Origin: DATEOR01 sp963841425
GTDB lineage: Bacteria; Actinomycetota; Thermoleophilia; Gaiellales; Gaiellaceae
Assembly (NCBI GenBank): GCA_963841425.1
Contig: CAWJCL010000003.1
Location: 124,001 to 188,000 of the forward strand
Reading direction: 5' to 3'
DNA: 64,000 nt
Shown: positions 16,395 to 24,817 of the stretch, one piece after another
How positions within the stretch are numbered: the first letter of the stretch is position 1
Layout: each line of letters opens with the position of its first letter
The notes under the pieces: generated by a model
Database searches by the model: none
Seen by the model: only the letters and a program-made list of their open reading frames with translations
What the model was told of the DNA's origin: nothing
Made by a program: the position numbers and the translations under genes

Positions 16395-17158
16395 ACCCAG
16401 GCCTCGACCGGCTGCTCGCGTCCTCGGAGATCGAGCGTGCGCTTCTCGAGCGCCGTGGTGTCGAGCTCGGCCGCCGCCGCGGCGGCGTCGCTGATGACGA
16501 TCTCGCCGGCCTTCGCCATCGAGGTCAGTCGCGCGGCGGTGTTGACCGTGTCGCCTAGGGCGGTGAAGTCGAGCGCGTCGTCCTCGCCGATGTAACCGAC
16601 GTAGGAGAGCCCGGTGTGGATGCCGATTCCGACCGGGACCCATGGCTCGCCGTCACCGTGCCCCGTTTCCATGAGGAGCCCGCGCGCGGCCTTCACGGCG
16701 CGGGCAGCATGATCCTTACCGGCGAAGCCCGGGATGAAGAGGGCGACCGCTTCGTCGCCGACGAACTTGTCCACGATCCCGTCCCAGCGGTCGACGACCC
16801 GTGCGGCGGTGCCCCAGAAGCGGGTCAGCAGCTGGCCGAACTCGCCGGGAGGCAGCTGCTCGGCAAGCCCGGTAGACCCGCGGACGTCGGCGAACATCGC
16901 GGAGATCTCGACCTCGGCGCCGCCGGGGTGCTTGTGGGCCGACTTGATGCACCACGTGCAGAGCCTGCGGTTGAGCGGCGAAGGCTTGCCGCCGAACACG
17001 CGAATGAGGAAGTTGCCCGGCTTGCCGAACGGCGCGTAACAGAGCTTGCAGCGGGGCTCCGAGGGGATCTTCTTCCAGAGCGACTGGAACGTCCGGAGCC
17101 CACGCACCTCGCCCATGAGGATCTGGCGCCATTCCTCGGTCGAGGTGGGGTCGCTCAT
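16355..17158 (-). CDS. class III nucleotidyl cyclase with N-terminal Cys-rich domain
   Basis: A 267-residue protein. Residues about 36-70 hold two Cys pairs (CKLC and CTWC), a likely zinc-binding knuckle. The class III cyclase domain follows: first metal Asp in FADVRGST, second in DKFVGDEAV with the substrate Lys, then DFTALGDTVNTAAR with purine-site Asp, Asn and transition-state Arg. All catalytic positions are present, so adenylate (or guanylate) cyclase activity is expected. No membrane segment is seen, so it is cytosolic. Confidence 0.9.
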   Translation of the reverse strand: MSDPTSTEEWRQILMGEVRGLRTFQSLWKKIPSEPRCKLCYAPFGKPGNFLIRVFGGKPSPLNRRLCTWCIKSAHKHPGGAEVEISAMFADVRGSTGLAEQLPPGEFGQLLTRFWGTAARVVDRWDGIVDKFVGDEAVALFIPGFAGKDHAARAVKAARGLLMETGHGDGEPWVPVGIGIHTGLSYVGYIGEDDALDFTALGDTVNTAARLTSMAKAGEIVISDAAAAAAELDTTALEKRTLDLRGREQPVEAWVQPASSSVETTAA

Positions 17159-17190
17159 CGCGGATCGAGGATACTCCGCCCATTCGACCG

Positions 17191-17733
17191 ATGGACGTGC
17201 CGCCCATTCACACCGCGCGGCTGGAACTCGTGTCGATGACGCCTGAGTTCATGGAGGCTGTGCTCGCCGGCCGCCTTGCGGAAGCGCAAGAGCTGCTCGG
17301 CGCAGCGCTCCCGGCCGAGCCCGTTGACACGGCCGTAGAGCATTTCCTGGGTCGCAGGGTCGCTCAGCTGCGGGAAGAGCCCGATGTCCAGCGGTGGCTG
17401 GCGCGCGCCATCGTCAGGAAGGAGGGAGGCCGTTTGATGATCGGGAACGTCGGCTTCCACGGGCAGCCGGGCGTCAACGCGGCGGGCAACGAGCACGCGC
17501 TCGAGATCGGGTACGGGCTACAGCCCGAGCACCGGAGGCAGGGCTACGCAACGGAGGCGGTGGAAGGGCTGATCGGGTGGGCCCGGACGCAGGGCATCGG
17601 TCACTTCGTCGCGTCCGTCTCTCCCGACAACGAGCCCTCACTCGCGATCATCCGTAAGCTGGGCTTCGTGCGCACGGGCCAGCACATCGATCCGGAGGAC
17701 GGTCTCGAGCACGTGTTCGAGCTGCGGAACTGA
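17191..17733 (+). CDS. GNAT acetyltransferase (RimJ/RimL type)
   Basis: A 180-residue GNAT N-acetyltransferase. The acetyl-CoA pyrophosphate-binding motif is QPEHRRQGYATEA near 110-122, and the C-terminal NEPSLAIIRKLGFVRTG segment is typical of RimJ-like enzymes. The substrate is unknown. It lies three bases ahead of the PhzF-family gene, so the two are probably co-expressed. Confidence 0.88.
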   Translation: MDVPPIHTARLELVSMTPEFMEAVLAGRLAEAQELLGAALPAEPVDTAVEHFLGRRVAQLREEPDVQRWLARAIVRKEGGRLMIGNVGFHGQPGVNAAGNEHALEIGYGLQPEHRRQGYATEAVEGLIGWARTQGIGHFVASVSPDNEPSLAIIRKLGFVRTGQHIDPEDGLEHVFELRN

Positions 17734-17736
17734 GCA

Positions 17737-18585
17737 ATGCCGGCCTTTCGCTACGTACTCGCCGACGTCTTCACGGACTCGCCGCTCGAAGGCAACGGTC
17801 TCGCCGTCTTCACCGACGCGCGCGAGATCCCTGAGGAGACCCTGCAGCCGCTCGCTCGCGAGCTGAACCTGTCCGAGACGGTGTACGTCTACCCGGCCGA
17901 GGCGGGCGGCCACGCGCGCATCCGCATCTTCACGCCCATGGACGAGCTGCCGTTCGCCGGCCATCCCGTCCTCGGGACCGCCTTCGTGCTCGCCGCGCCG
18001 CTCCAGCTCCCGGAGATCGTGCTCGAGACCGGCATGGGCCCCATTCCGGTGCGGCTCGAGCGCGAGGAAGGGCGGATCAGCTTCGGCTGGATGAGCCAGC
18101 CGGTTCCAACGGTCGAGCAGTTCGCGGCCGCCGACGAGCTCCTCGCCGCCGTCGGCGTCGAGCGCTCCGAGCTCCCTGTCGAGCTCTACGACAACGGCGC
18201 TCGGCACGTCTACGTCGCGCTCCCGAGCGCCGAGGCCGTCGAGGCGCTCGAGCCGGACCTCCAGGCCTTGAAGCGCCTGCAGGGGATCGTCGGGACGAAC
18301 TGCTTCGCAGGCGAAGGCGATCGCTGGAAGACGCGGATGTTCGCTCCCGCGGACGGCGTCCCCGAGGATCCGGCCACGGGCTCTGCCGCCGGCCCGCTCG
18401 CCTGCCACCTCGCCCGGCACGGGCGGATCTCGTTCGGCGGGGAGATCGTCATCTCGCAGGGGACCGAGATTCGGCGCCCGAGCACGCTGCACGCCCGGGT
18501 CACGGGCTCGGCGGAGAAGATCGAGGGCGTGGACGTCGGCGGCTCGGCCGTCATTGTCGCCCGCGGCGAGTTCAAGCTCGGCTAG
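17737..18585 (+). CDS. PhzF-family isomerase/epimerase
   Basis: A 282-residue PhzF/DAP-epimerase-fold protein. NGLAVFTDA is seen near 20, the conserved catalytic Glu in LNLSETVYV near 45, the domain-1 loop PMDELPFAGHPVLGTA near 67-82, and DPATGSAAGPL near 210, with a DGV loop. The family includes the phenazine isomerase PhzF and many enzymes of unknown substrate, and there are no other phenazine genes here. The ATG lies three bases after the acetyltransferase stop. Confidence 0.9.
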   Translation: MPAFRYVLADVFTDSPLEGNGLAVFTDAREIPEETLQPLARELNLSETVYVYPAEAGGHARIRIFTPMDELPFAGHPVLGTAFVLAAPLQLPEIVLETGMGPIPVRLEREEGRISFGWMSQPVPTVEQFAAADELLAAVGVERSELPVELYDNGARHVYVALPSAEAVEALEPDLQALKRLQGIVGTNCFAGEGDRWKTRMFAPADGVPEDPATGSAAGPLACHLARHGRISFGGEIVISQGTEIRRPSTLHARVTGSAEKIEGVDVGGSAVIVARGEFKLG

Positions 18586-18668
18586 AGCGGCGAGTTCACG
18601 TCGGCCCAGAGTGCGAGCGGCGACGCTCCCGTCGCGAACGTCCTCGAGCGAGTCCCCGTCGCGAACAA

Positions 18669-18781
18669 AGCCTTGTGTTTCTCAGTCACGAGGTTCAACA
18701 CGTCCCTTCGGGACAACCGGCCGAGCGTGAAGCCGTGATGAATACGCACATGGAGACTTTGTGCGCGTGAAACACAAGGCT
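18669..18781. repeat. 113-base structured intergenic element with 13-bp terminal inverted repeats
   Basis: A perfect 13-base inverted repeat (AGCCTTGTGTTTC at 18669, GAAACACAAGGCT at 18769) bounds the element. Inside are a five-base-pair hairpin (GTCCC-TTC-GGGAC, 18702-18714) and a six-base inverted repeat (CGCACA/TGTGCG, 18745-18765). It lies between two convergent genes. It could be a small repeat element or a bidirectional RNA structure. Confidence 0.6.
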
Positions 18782-18795
18782 GGTTTGGTGCTGCG

Positions 18796-19212
18796 TCAGT
18801 CGGCCCAGGCGATGTCGCGGATCTCGGGCAGCTCGACCGCGACCGCGCGCCAGAAGACGCCGCCGTCCCGCGACACGTAGACGCGGTTCCGCGCCGCGTA
18901 GAGCACCTCGTCCGGGCTCTCCCCGAGCGCGATGGCCCGCCCCGCGGAGAGCCCGGCGCCGCGCTCGCTCCACGTGCTACCGCTGTCGTGGGAGACCAGA
19001 AGCGGCGGGCGGCGGTCCAGGAGGAGGACGATGGTCGAGCCCGCGGCGTCGATGTCAAGCGCCTGGGCGGCGGCCCAAGGTGGCGTGAGGTCGAGCGGCC
19101 GCGTCCGCTCCACGGCGGCTCCTTCATCGCGCTCGAGGAGCTCGTCCTCCTCGGCGCCGCCACCGATCTCGACGACGTAGATGCCGTCGTCGCAGCCGAT
19201 CTCAGCCCTCAT
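18796..19212 (-). CDS. BNR/Asp-box-like beta-propeller fragment protein
   Basis: A 138-residue protein with two Asp-box-like motifs, SHDSGSTWSERG and SRDGGVFWRAV, as in sialidase/sortilin-type propeller blades. It is far shorter than a full propeller (about two blades) and has no signal peptide. The ATG at 19212 overlaps the stop of the upstream PfkB kinase gene (ATGA), so it is the third gene of the TPP-riboswitch transcript. Function unknown. Confidence 0.75.
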   Translation of the reverse strand: MRAEIGCDDGIYVVEIGGGAEEDELLERDEGAAVERTRPLDLTPPWAAAQALDIDAAGSTIVLLLDRRPPLLVSHDSGSTWSERGAGLSAGRAIALGESPDEVLYAARNRVYVSRDGGVFWRAVAVELPEIRDIAWAD

Positions 19213-20003
19213 GTTGCGAGGAGCGCCCGCACGACCTCGCCGGCGAGCCCGGCGGCCGAGCGCGGGCTGTGGCGCCGGCGCCGGTAGGTGAGGTAGGCGG
19301 CCATGAAGGTGTCGCCGGATCCGGTGGGGTCGCGGGCATCCACCGGCCGCGCCGGCACGTATTCCGCCAGCCCGTCGGAGAAGACGACCGCGCCGCGGCT
19401 CCCCAGGGTGACGACCAGCTCCGGCACGCCGAGCGACGCAAGCGACCTGTCGTCGAGCTCGAGCCCGAGCGCCTCCGCCTCGTGCTCGGAGAGCTTGAGA
19501 ATGCTTACGTGGCGCAGCACTTCGGGGTCGTAGTCGGCGTCGACGCGCACTTCGCCCTTCTCGGCCGGGCGGACGAGCCCCTGTCCCTCGTAGGAGAGGA
19601 CGCGGCCTCGGCGGAGGAGCGCCAGCGTCTCGGCCGGAAAGTCGGCTCTCGTGAGCGCTCCCGCGTGCAACCAGTCGGCCGACCTGAGCGCGTCGTCGAG
19701 CCATCCGCGCACGTCCTCGGGCGTCCACGGCTCGCCGAGCTCCTCGATCTCCATCGTCCGATGGTCGCCGTAGTTCTCGATCCGGAAGGTGATCGTGCGC
19801 TCTGCGGGGCGCGAGTAGACCGGAATGCCGAGCGCGTGTAGGCCTCGCCCGCTGTCCTCGGCCGCGATCTTCGTGGCGATCAACGAGGGCTGGCCGAGCA
19901 GGCGCAGGGCCTTGGCCGCGTAGAACGGCGCGCCGCCCAGGCGCGGGAGGCCGCCGTCAACGCGATCCAGCGAGACGAGCCCGACGACGCCGAGTTGGCG
20001 CAT
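19209..20003 (-). CDS. PfkB/ribokinase-family kinase
   Basis: A 264-residue ribokinase-fold kinase. The N-terminal substrate motif is GGAPFYAAKAL near 23-33, and the C-terminal DPTGSGDTF motif near 222-230 contains the catalytic Asp and anion hole. The phosphate acceptor is not fixed by sequence. The start at 20003 lies 47 bases inside the end of the CytX gene, so translation is likely coupled. Because it is under a TPP riboswitch behind a hydroxymethylpyrimidine transporter, a role in phosphorylating a thiamine precursor is attractive. ThiD belongs to the same superfamily, but this is inference. Confidence 0.85.
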   Translation of the reverse strand: MRQLGVVGLVSLDRVDGGLPRLGGAPFYAAKALRLLGQPSLIATKIAAEDSGRGLHALGIPVYSRPAERTITFRIENYGDHRTMEIEELGEPWTPEDVRGWLDDALRSADWLHAGALTRADFPAETLALLRRGRVLSYEGQGLVRPAEKGEVRVDADYDPEVLRHVSILKLSEHEAEALGLELDDRSLASLGVPELVVTLGSRGAVVFSDGLAEYVPARPVDARDPTGSGDTFMAAYLTYRRRRHSPRSAAGLAGEVVRALLAT

Positions 20004-21282
20004 GCGCGTACCGTAAGCCCGCGACGAGGGCGAAGGCGAGCGCGAACGACGGGAGTGACGCGCCGCCCGTGAAGACGCCCGCCCCGGGCACGCGCTCGAC
20101 CGCGTCCACCCACCAGGCCGGGCCGGTCGGCTGGATCCACTGGTAGAGCGCCACACCGGCGAGCCAGGCGGAGATCCCGCTCCAGCGGATTCCCACGGGC
20201 TCGCGCAGGTCGTAGAGGAAGTCGGCGGCGAGCACGCCGAAGAGCGGGACGAAGAACGATCCCAGCAGGAAGAGGAAGCTCTGGTAGCGGCCGAGGTCGA
20301 TGATGAGCGCGCCGCCGATCGCGAGGCCGCCGATGCCGAGCACGAGGAGGCGCTGAGGGGCCTCGGGCAGGAGGTTCTGCACCGAGACCGCTGCCGAGTA
20401 GACGTTGGCGAAGGGCTCGTCCGTCTCGTCGAAGGTCAGGGCTACGAGGGCGAGCGCGCTGGCGATTCCACCGCCCGCGACCGAGGTGAGGAGCGCGGTC
20501 GTGTCGCTCGTCCCGCGGGAGAGGAAGAGAACCGCGCCGAGACCGTACAGCCAGACGAGCGGGACGAAGTAGCCGGCCGCGGTGCCCCAGAAGGCGTGGC
20601 GGGGCCGCCGAGCGAAGCGCGTGTAGTCGGCGGCAAGGGGCAGCCACGACGCCGCCATCGCGACGGTGAGGTCGACGCCTTGCCAGAACGTGAGCCCGCC
20701 CGCAGGGTCGGCGTTCCAGAGGTCGCCGGTGCTGGCGCCGTCCAGCGCCCACCACGTGAGGTAGCCGACGGACGCGGCAACCGCCCAGATCGCGAACCGC
20801 CGAACGTACGTGCGCACGAAGGTAATCGGGCCCGCCAGCGCGAGGGCAAGCGTGATCGCGCCGAAGACGAGGACCCAGACCCAGCGCTCGCGGAAGCCGA
20901 AGACGCGGCCGGCGAGGGCGTTCGCCGCGGCGGCGATGACGATGAGCTCGAAGGTCGCCCAGCCGAGGTTCTGCACAACGTTGAGGACCGTCGGGGCGTA
21001 CGAGCCGCGCTCCCCCAGCGGCTCCCGCATGAGCACCATCCCCGGGAGACGGCGCTCGGCCCCGATGTAGCCTGCAAAGCCGAGGAGCGCGCAGCCGAGG
21101 ACGGCGCCGACCACGATGGCGAGCAGTCCCCGCTGCAGGCCCAGGCCGGCGAGGTAGGTGCCGGCGACCAGGACGAGCAGGCTGATGCCGAGGTTCCCCC
21201 AGAGCAGCGTGAGGTCGCCGAGGGAAAGCGTGCGCAGTCGGTCGGGAACCGGTGTGACGCCCCATGTTCGCTCGTTCTCCAT
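19957..21282 (-). CDS. cytX: NCS1-family hydroxymethylpyrimidine transporter CytX
   Basis: A 441-residue nucleobase:cation symporter-1 protein with about twelve transmembrane segments. The N-terminus (WGVTPVP followed by LLWGNLGISLLVLVAG) is characteristic of CytX, a predicted importer of hydroxymethylpyrimidine or related thiamine precursors. A TPP riboswitch directly precedes it, and its ribosome-binding GGGAG is the last part of that aptamer region. The ATG at 21282 is well supported by that site. It heads an operon with the PfkB kinase. Confidence 0.92.
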   Translation of the reverse strand: MENERTWGVTPVPDRLRTLSLGDLTLLWGNLGISLLVLVAGTYLAGLGLQRGLLAIVVGAVLGCALLGFAGYIGAERRLPGMVLMREPLGERGSYAPTVLNVVQNLGWATFELIVIAAAANALAGRVFGFRERWVWVLVFGAITLALALAGPITFVRTYVRRFAIWAVAASVGYLTWWALDGASTGDLWNADPAGGLTFWQGVDLTVAMAASWLPLAADYTRFARRPRHAFWGTAAGYFVPLVWLYGLGAVLFLSRGTSDTTALLTSVAGGGIASALALVALTFDETDEPFANVYSAAVSVQNLLPEAPQRLLVLGIGGLAIGGALIIDLGRYQSFLFLLGSFFVPLFGVLAADFLYDLREPVGIRWSGISAWLAGVALYQWIQPTGPAWWVDAVERVPGAGVFTGGASLPSFALAFALVAGLRYAHAPTRRRRARLAGSR

Positions 21283-21283
21283 A

Positions 21284-21372
21284 CGCTCCCTTCGCTGGCA
21301 TTACCCAGATCAGGTTCTCGGGTCAGGGCTTCGCCCACTCTCAGCCGCGATGCGGCTCCCCGGTCGCTACGC
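21284..21372 (-). promoter_or_regulatory. TPP riboswitch (THI element)
   Basis: The minus strand reads GGGGAGCC, then GCGGCTGAGAGTGGG, a helix, ACCTGATCTGGGTAATGCC and AGCGAAGGGAG, in the order and spacing of the thiamine pyrophosphate aptamer. The final GGGAG is also the ribosome-binding site five bases from the cytX ATG. Thiamine pyrophosphate binding should therefore hide it, giving translational repression. Confidence 0.95.
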
Positions 21373-21379
21373 GGCGAGT

Positions 21380-21964
21380 CTATCCGGCCACGATCGTCTC
21401 GATGCCGTCCGCGGCCCGCGCGAGCGCCTCGTCGTCGAAGAGGTACACCACGGCGTTCTCGACCTCGTGCGCCGGCCCGTCGAGCGAGTCGGAGCCGCCC
21501 GCTCCGTTCAGCGCGTAGCGGATCGGGATCTCGTGCGTGACGACGAGCACGGTGTCGTGCGGCAGCGCCAGGACGCGGCGGAAGGCCTGGGCGTACCGAA
21601 GCGCCGCGTCGTCCAGGCTTTCCCCGCCGGGAAAGGAGACTGCGCGCGCGTGCGAGTGCTTCCAGGCTCTGTAGGCATCGAGCGTCTCGCCCTCGAGGTC
21701 GCCGATGTCGATGTCATCGAGCAGCGGCTCCTCCATGAGGGGGACGTCGCGCGCCGCGAGCGCGATCTCTGCGGTCTCCCTTGTCCGGGAGAAGCGCGTG
21801 TGGAGGCAGACGTCGAAGCCGATGTTCGCGACCTCGACGCCGAGCCTGTGCGCCTGTGACCTCCCTTCCTCGGTGAGCGGCACGTCGACCGACGGATCGC
21901 CGTTGACCCGCCGCTCGAGGTTGAGCACTGACTCGCCGTGCCGGGCGAAGACGAAGAGCCGCAC
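21380..21964 (-). CDS. histidine phosphatase superfamily protein
   Basis: A 194-residue phosphoglycerate-mutase-like phosphatase. The phosphorylated His lies in FARHGES at residues 6-12, the second catalytic His in VVTHEIP near 142, and the conserved LTEEG loop at about 30. The substrate is undetermined (sugar phosphate, alpha-ribazole phosphate and nucleotides are all known in the family). It lies upstream of the TPP riboswitch, and 10 bases separate it from the FAD oxidoreductase gene. Confidence 0.9.
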   Translation of the reverse strand: MRLFVFARHGESVLNLERRVNGDPSVDVPLTEEGRSQAHRLGVEVANIGFDVCLHTRFSRTRETAEIALAARDVPLMEEPLLDDIDIGDLEGETLDAYRAWKHSHARAVSFPGGESLDDAALRYAQAFRRVLALPHDTVLVVTHEIPIRYALNGAGGSDSLDGPAHEVENAVVYLFDDEALARAADGIETIVAG

Positions 21965-21974
21965 GCCCGGGAGG

Positions 21975-23084
21975 CTAAATCACAAACGCTTCCTCCCGGG
22001 GCTCGCCGTGGTCGAACCGGGAGGCCGAGAACGCGGAGAGGTCGAGTGTCGGCTCGGCGCCGATCACTCGCTCGGCGAGGTGCTCGCCGATGGCTGGGCT
22101 CTGCTGGAAGCCGTGGCCGGAGAACCCCGTCGCGTAGAGGAAGCGCGACGGCTCGGACGCCTCCCCGACGATCGCGTTGTGATCCGGGCTCATCTCGTAG
22201 TAGCCCCACCAGGACGACTGGATCGGGAGCTCGTCGAGCATGGGCAGCCGGCGGGTCCCCTGCGTCGCTACGCCTTCGATCGTGGGCTCGCGGCCGCCGA
22301 AGACCAGGCCGGGACCCTCCCGGTGGAAGTAAAAGCCGGTCGAGAAGTCGACGGTGAGCGGGACGACGTCCGGCAGGCCCGGGGCCTCGGGTGTGTAGTG
22401 CATCCATCGCACCTCCCCGTCGACCGGCAGGTTCATCCCGACGAGTGCGGCGACGTCGTTCGACCAGACCCCCGCGGTGCAGACGACCGTGTCGGTCTTG
22501 ATTCGGCCCTCGGTCGTGTCGACTCCGAGGATCTTCGAGCCGAGGACGGGGATGCGCGTCACGTCGACGCCCTGCTTGATCCGCACGCCCTTGGCCGCAG
22601 CCGCCGCCGCATAGCCCTGGACGACCGCCTCCGGCGTGGCGAACCCGTCGCGGGGACAGTAGGTCGCGCCGCGCAGGCCCTCAGTGCTCACCTGCGGGAC
22701 GAGCTCGAGCACCTCGTCCAGAGTCAGCTCGGTCGAGAGCACGCCGAGCGAGCCCTGCAGGCCGATGGCTTCGCGGAAGCGGCGCACGTCGTCGTCCGCG
22801 TCGAGCAGGAAGAGGTACCCCGTCTCGCGGAAGTCGATGTCCACTCCCACCCTCTGCTCGAAGTTGCGGAACTCGAGCAGCGAGATGAGCGCGATGCGGA
22901 TGTTGATCTCGTCGGCGAACTGCGCTCGGATGCCGCCCGCGGATCTGCTCGTCGACCCGCTCCCGAGGGTCTCCCGCTCGCAGAGCACGACGTCCGTGAC
23001 GCCGAGCTGCGCGAGGTGGAAGGCGGTGCTGGAGCCCATCGCACCTCCGCCGACGATGACGACTTGAGCCGAGTCTCCTGGCAT
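21975..23084 (-). CDS. FAD-dependent amine oxidoreductase (sarcosine oxidase / DAO family)
   Basis: A 369-residue D-amino-acid/sarcosine-oxidase-fold flavoprotein. The FAD-binding VVIVGGGAMGSSTA lies near residues 8-21, RSAGGIRAQF near 45, and the C-terminal GFSGHGFQQSPAIG motif near 330 is typical of sarcosine oxidase beta-subunit or dimethylglycine-type enzymes. It likely oxidises a secondary or N-methylated amine. The ATG at 23084 is chosen because the Rossmann motif starts soon after. It is divergent from the cytochrome c gene, which could accept its electrons (inference). Confidence 0.88.
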   Translation of the reverse strand: MPGDSAQVVIVGGGAMGSSTAFHLAQLGVTDVVLCERETLGSGSTSRSAGGIRAQFADEINIRIALISLLEFRNFEQRVGVDIDFRETGYLFLLDADDDVRRFREAIGLQGSLGVLSTELTLDEVLELVPQVSTEGLRGATYCPRDGFATPEAVVQGYAAAAAAKGVRIKQGVDVTRIPVLGSKILGVDTTEGRIKTDTVVCTAGVWSNDVAALVGMNLPVDGEVRWMHYTPEAPGLPDVVPLTVDFSTGFYFHREGPGLVFGGREPTIEGVATQGTRRLPMLDELPIQSSWWGYYEMSPDHNAIVGEASEPSRFLYATGFSGHGFQQSPAIGEHLAERVIGAEPTLDLSAFSASRFDHGEPREEAFVI

Positions 23085-23220
23085 TGGTGGACTCTGCGAG
23101 GCTATACGCCTTGTCGGCCGATGAGCCGCGACGAGTGACGTCGGGCATTGCGGTCTTTCCGCGAACGGCATGCGACAGTTCCCTGATGAAAGGCGCCAAC
23201 TGAAGGTTTACCGTGCTCCC

Positions 23221-23997
23221 ATGCGCAAAGGTGACAGCGGATTGCTCGGCGTTCTCGTCGGCCTCGCGCTCGCGATCGTTGTCACCGTGGGCATCGTGGC
23301 GTGGGCGGCCGGGCACTCGACGCGGTCGACGACAACGGTCACCGTGACGTCGTCGTCGGGCGGCACGGCGACCGCTCCGATCGGACAGGTCGATCCCGCC
23401 GTCGCCGCGGGCGCCCATGACTTCGTCCAGTTCGCCTGCGCGCAGTGCCACGGAGAGCAGGGGCAGGGCGGTGTTTCGCCTGACGTGCCCGCGCTCACCG
23501 AAGTAGGCAAGGAGCTGACCGTCCCCGAGCTCCGCCACATCATCGATCACGGTCTCGGAGAGTCGACGAACCCGACGAAGCCATACATGCCGGTCTGGGG
23601 CGAGGTCATCTCCAGGCAGCAGGTCTCCGACCTCGTCGCCTACCTGCGCGCTGGCCTTCCGGCGGTACCGGACGCGGTCCCGGTCGCCGTGCCGCAAGGC
23701 CAGGGCGAGGCGGTCGCCGGCGCAGCGCTCTATGTGAAGTTCGGGTGCATCAACTGCCACGGGCCAAACGGGCTCGGTGGCGTCCCCAACCCGCAGTCGC
23801 CGGATCAGGCGATTCCGCCCCTGTCCGGAGCCGACTTCCGCGCCGAGTTCGACACGCCGGAGAAGATCACGGAAATCATCCGCACGGGCAGCGTCCTCGG
23901 GCGTGCGCCGATCGTGAGCATGCCGCACTGGGGCGGGATCCTCACTGATGCCGACTACAGCGCGCTCGTCGCCTACATCGAGACGCTCAAACCGTAG
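23221..23997 (+). CDS. membrane-anchored dihaem cytochrome c
   Basis: A 258-residue protein. An N-terminal membrane anchor (about residues 9-30) and a Ser/Thr-rich linker are followed by two cytochrome c domains with haem motifs CAQCH (about 76-80) and CINCH (about 177-181). Axial Met candidates are YMPVWG and SMPHWGG. It carries electrons at the outer face of the membrane. The ATG at 23221 puts the hydrophobic anchor at the N-terminus. Confidence 0.9.
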   Translation: MRKGDSGLLGVLVGLALAIVVTVGIVAWAAGHSTRSTTTVTVTSSSGGTATAPIGQVDPAVAAGAHDFVQFACAQCHGEQGQGGVSPDVPALTEVGKELTVPELRHIIDHGLGESTNPTKPYMPVWGEVISRQQVSDLVAYLRAGLPAVPDAVPVAVPQGQGEAVAGAALYVKFGCINCHGPNGLGGVPNPQSPDQAIPPLSGADFRAEFDTPEKITEIIRTGSVLGRAPIVSMPHWGGILTDADYSALVAYIETLKP

Positions 23998-24034
23998 ATA
24001 GACGCGCGGCCTGACTAGCTAGAGTCACCCGGTC

Positions 24035-24793
24035 ATGGAGGGGCGGGTCGCCATCGTCACGGGTGCGGGGCGCGGAATCGGCCGCGCGACGGCGCTCGCG
24101 CTGGCCTCGCAAGGTGCCCGCGTGCTCGGCGTCTCCCGGACCGAGGACGAGCTCGCCGCCCTCGCCGACGAGGCTCCGATCGAGGTCCTCGCGGAGTCGG
24201 TCGCGACGGAAGAGGGCTGCGAGCGCATCGTCGCCGAGGCCCGTAGCCGGCTCGGCCCCGTCGAGATCCTCGTGCTCAACGCCGGGATCGGGTCGGGCCA
24301 CGAGCGCGAGATCTGGGCCCAGGAGACCGCGGTTTGGCGGGAGACGATAGCGGTCAACCTCGACGGGCCCTTCTATCTCTGCCGTGCGGCCTCGCTGGAC
24401 ATGAAGAAGCAAGGCTGGGGCCGCATCGTCATGGTCAGCTCGACCTCCGGGGAGAAGGGATCGCCGCGAACCTCCGCCTACACTGCCTCGAAGCACGGCC
24501 TCATGGGCCTCATGCGCTCCGTCGCTCAGGACCTCGGGCCGCACGGGGTCACGTGCAACGCGGTCCTGCCGGGCTGGGTGCGGACGGAGATGGCGGAGCG
24601 CTCGGCCCGGATCGAGGCCGAGCGGCGCGTGATCACGGTGGACGAGGTCTGGGCGGAGCGCGACGCCGAGTATCCGGTTGGCCGTGTCGTGACCCCGGAG
24701 GAGATCGCCGCGACGATCGCTTTCCTCGCGAGCGACGGGGCGAGCGGGGTGAACGGCGAAGGCATCACCGTCGCGCTCGGCGGCCTGTGGTGA
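24035..24793 (+). CDS. short-chain dehydrogenase/reductase (FabG-like)
   Basis: A 252-residue classical SDR. The cofactor motif VTGAGRGIGRA is near residues 8-18, NAG near 89, catalytic Ser in VSSTSG, and the YTASK active site near 150. It probably acts on a 3-hydroxyacyl or 3-oxoacyl thioester given the acyl-CoA dehydrogenase immediately downstream. It starts an acyl-CoA catabolic run of four genes extending to 28845. Confidence 0.9.
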   Translation: MEGRVAIVTGAGRGIGRATALALASQGARVLGVSRTEDELAALADEAPIEVLAESVATEEGCERIVAEARSRLGPVEILVLNAGIGSGHEREIWAQETAVWRETIAVNLDGPFYLCRAASLDMKKQGWGRIVMVSSTSGEKGSPRTSAYTASKHGLMGLMRSVAQDLGPHGVTCNAVLPGWVRTEMAERSARIEAERRVITVDEVWAERDAEYPVGRVVTPEEIAATIAFLASDGASGVNGEGITVALGGLW

Positions 24794-24817
24794 AATCCCA
24801 CGGCTTAGGATGAGCCC

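Noticed and set aside
18582..19163. Minus-strand frame running through the structured element at 18669-18781
   Set aside because: No start codon suits it, the sequence has no recognisable domain, and the true 18796-19212 gene overlaps it in another frame.
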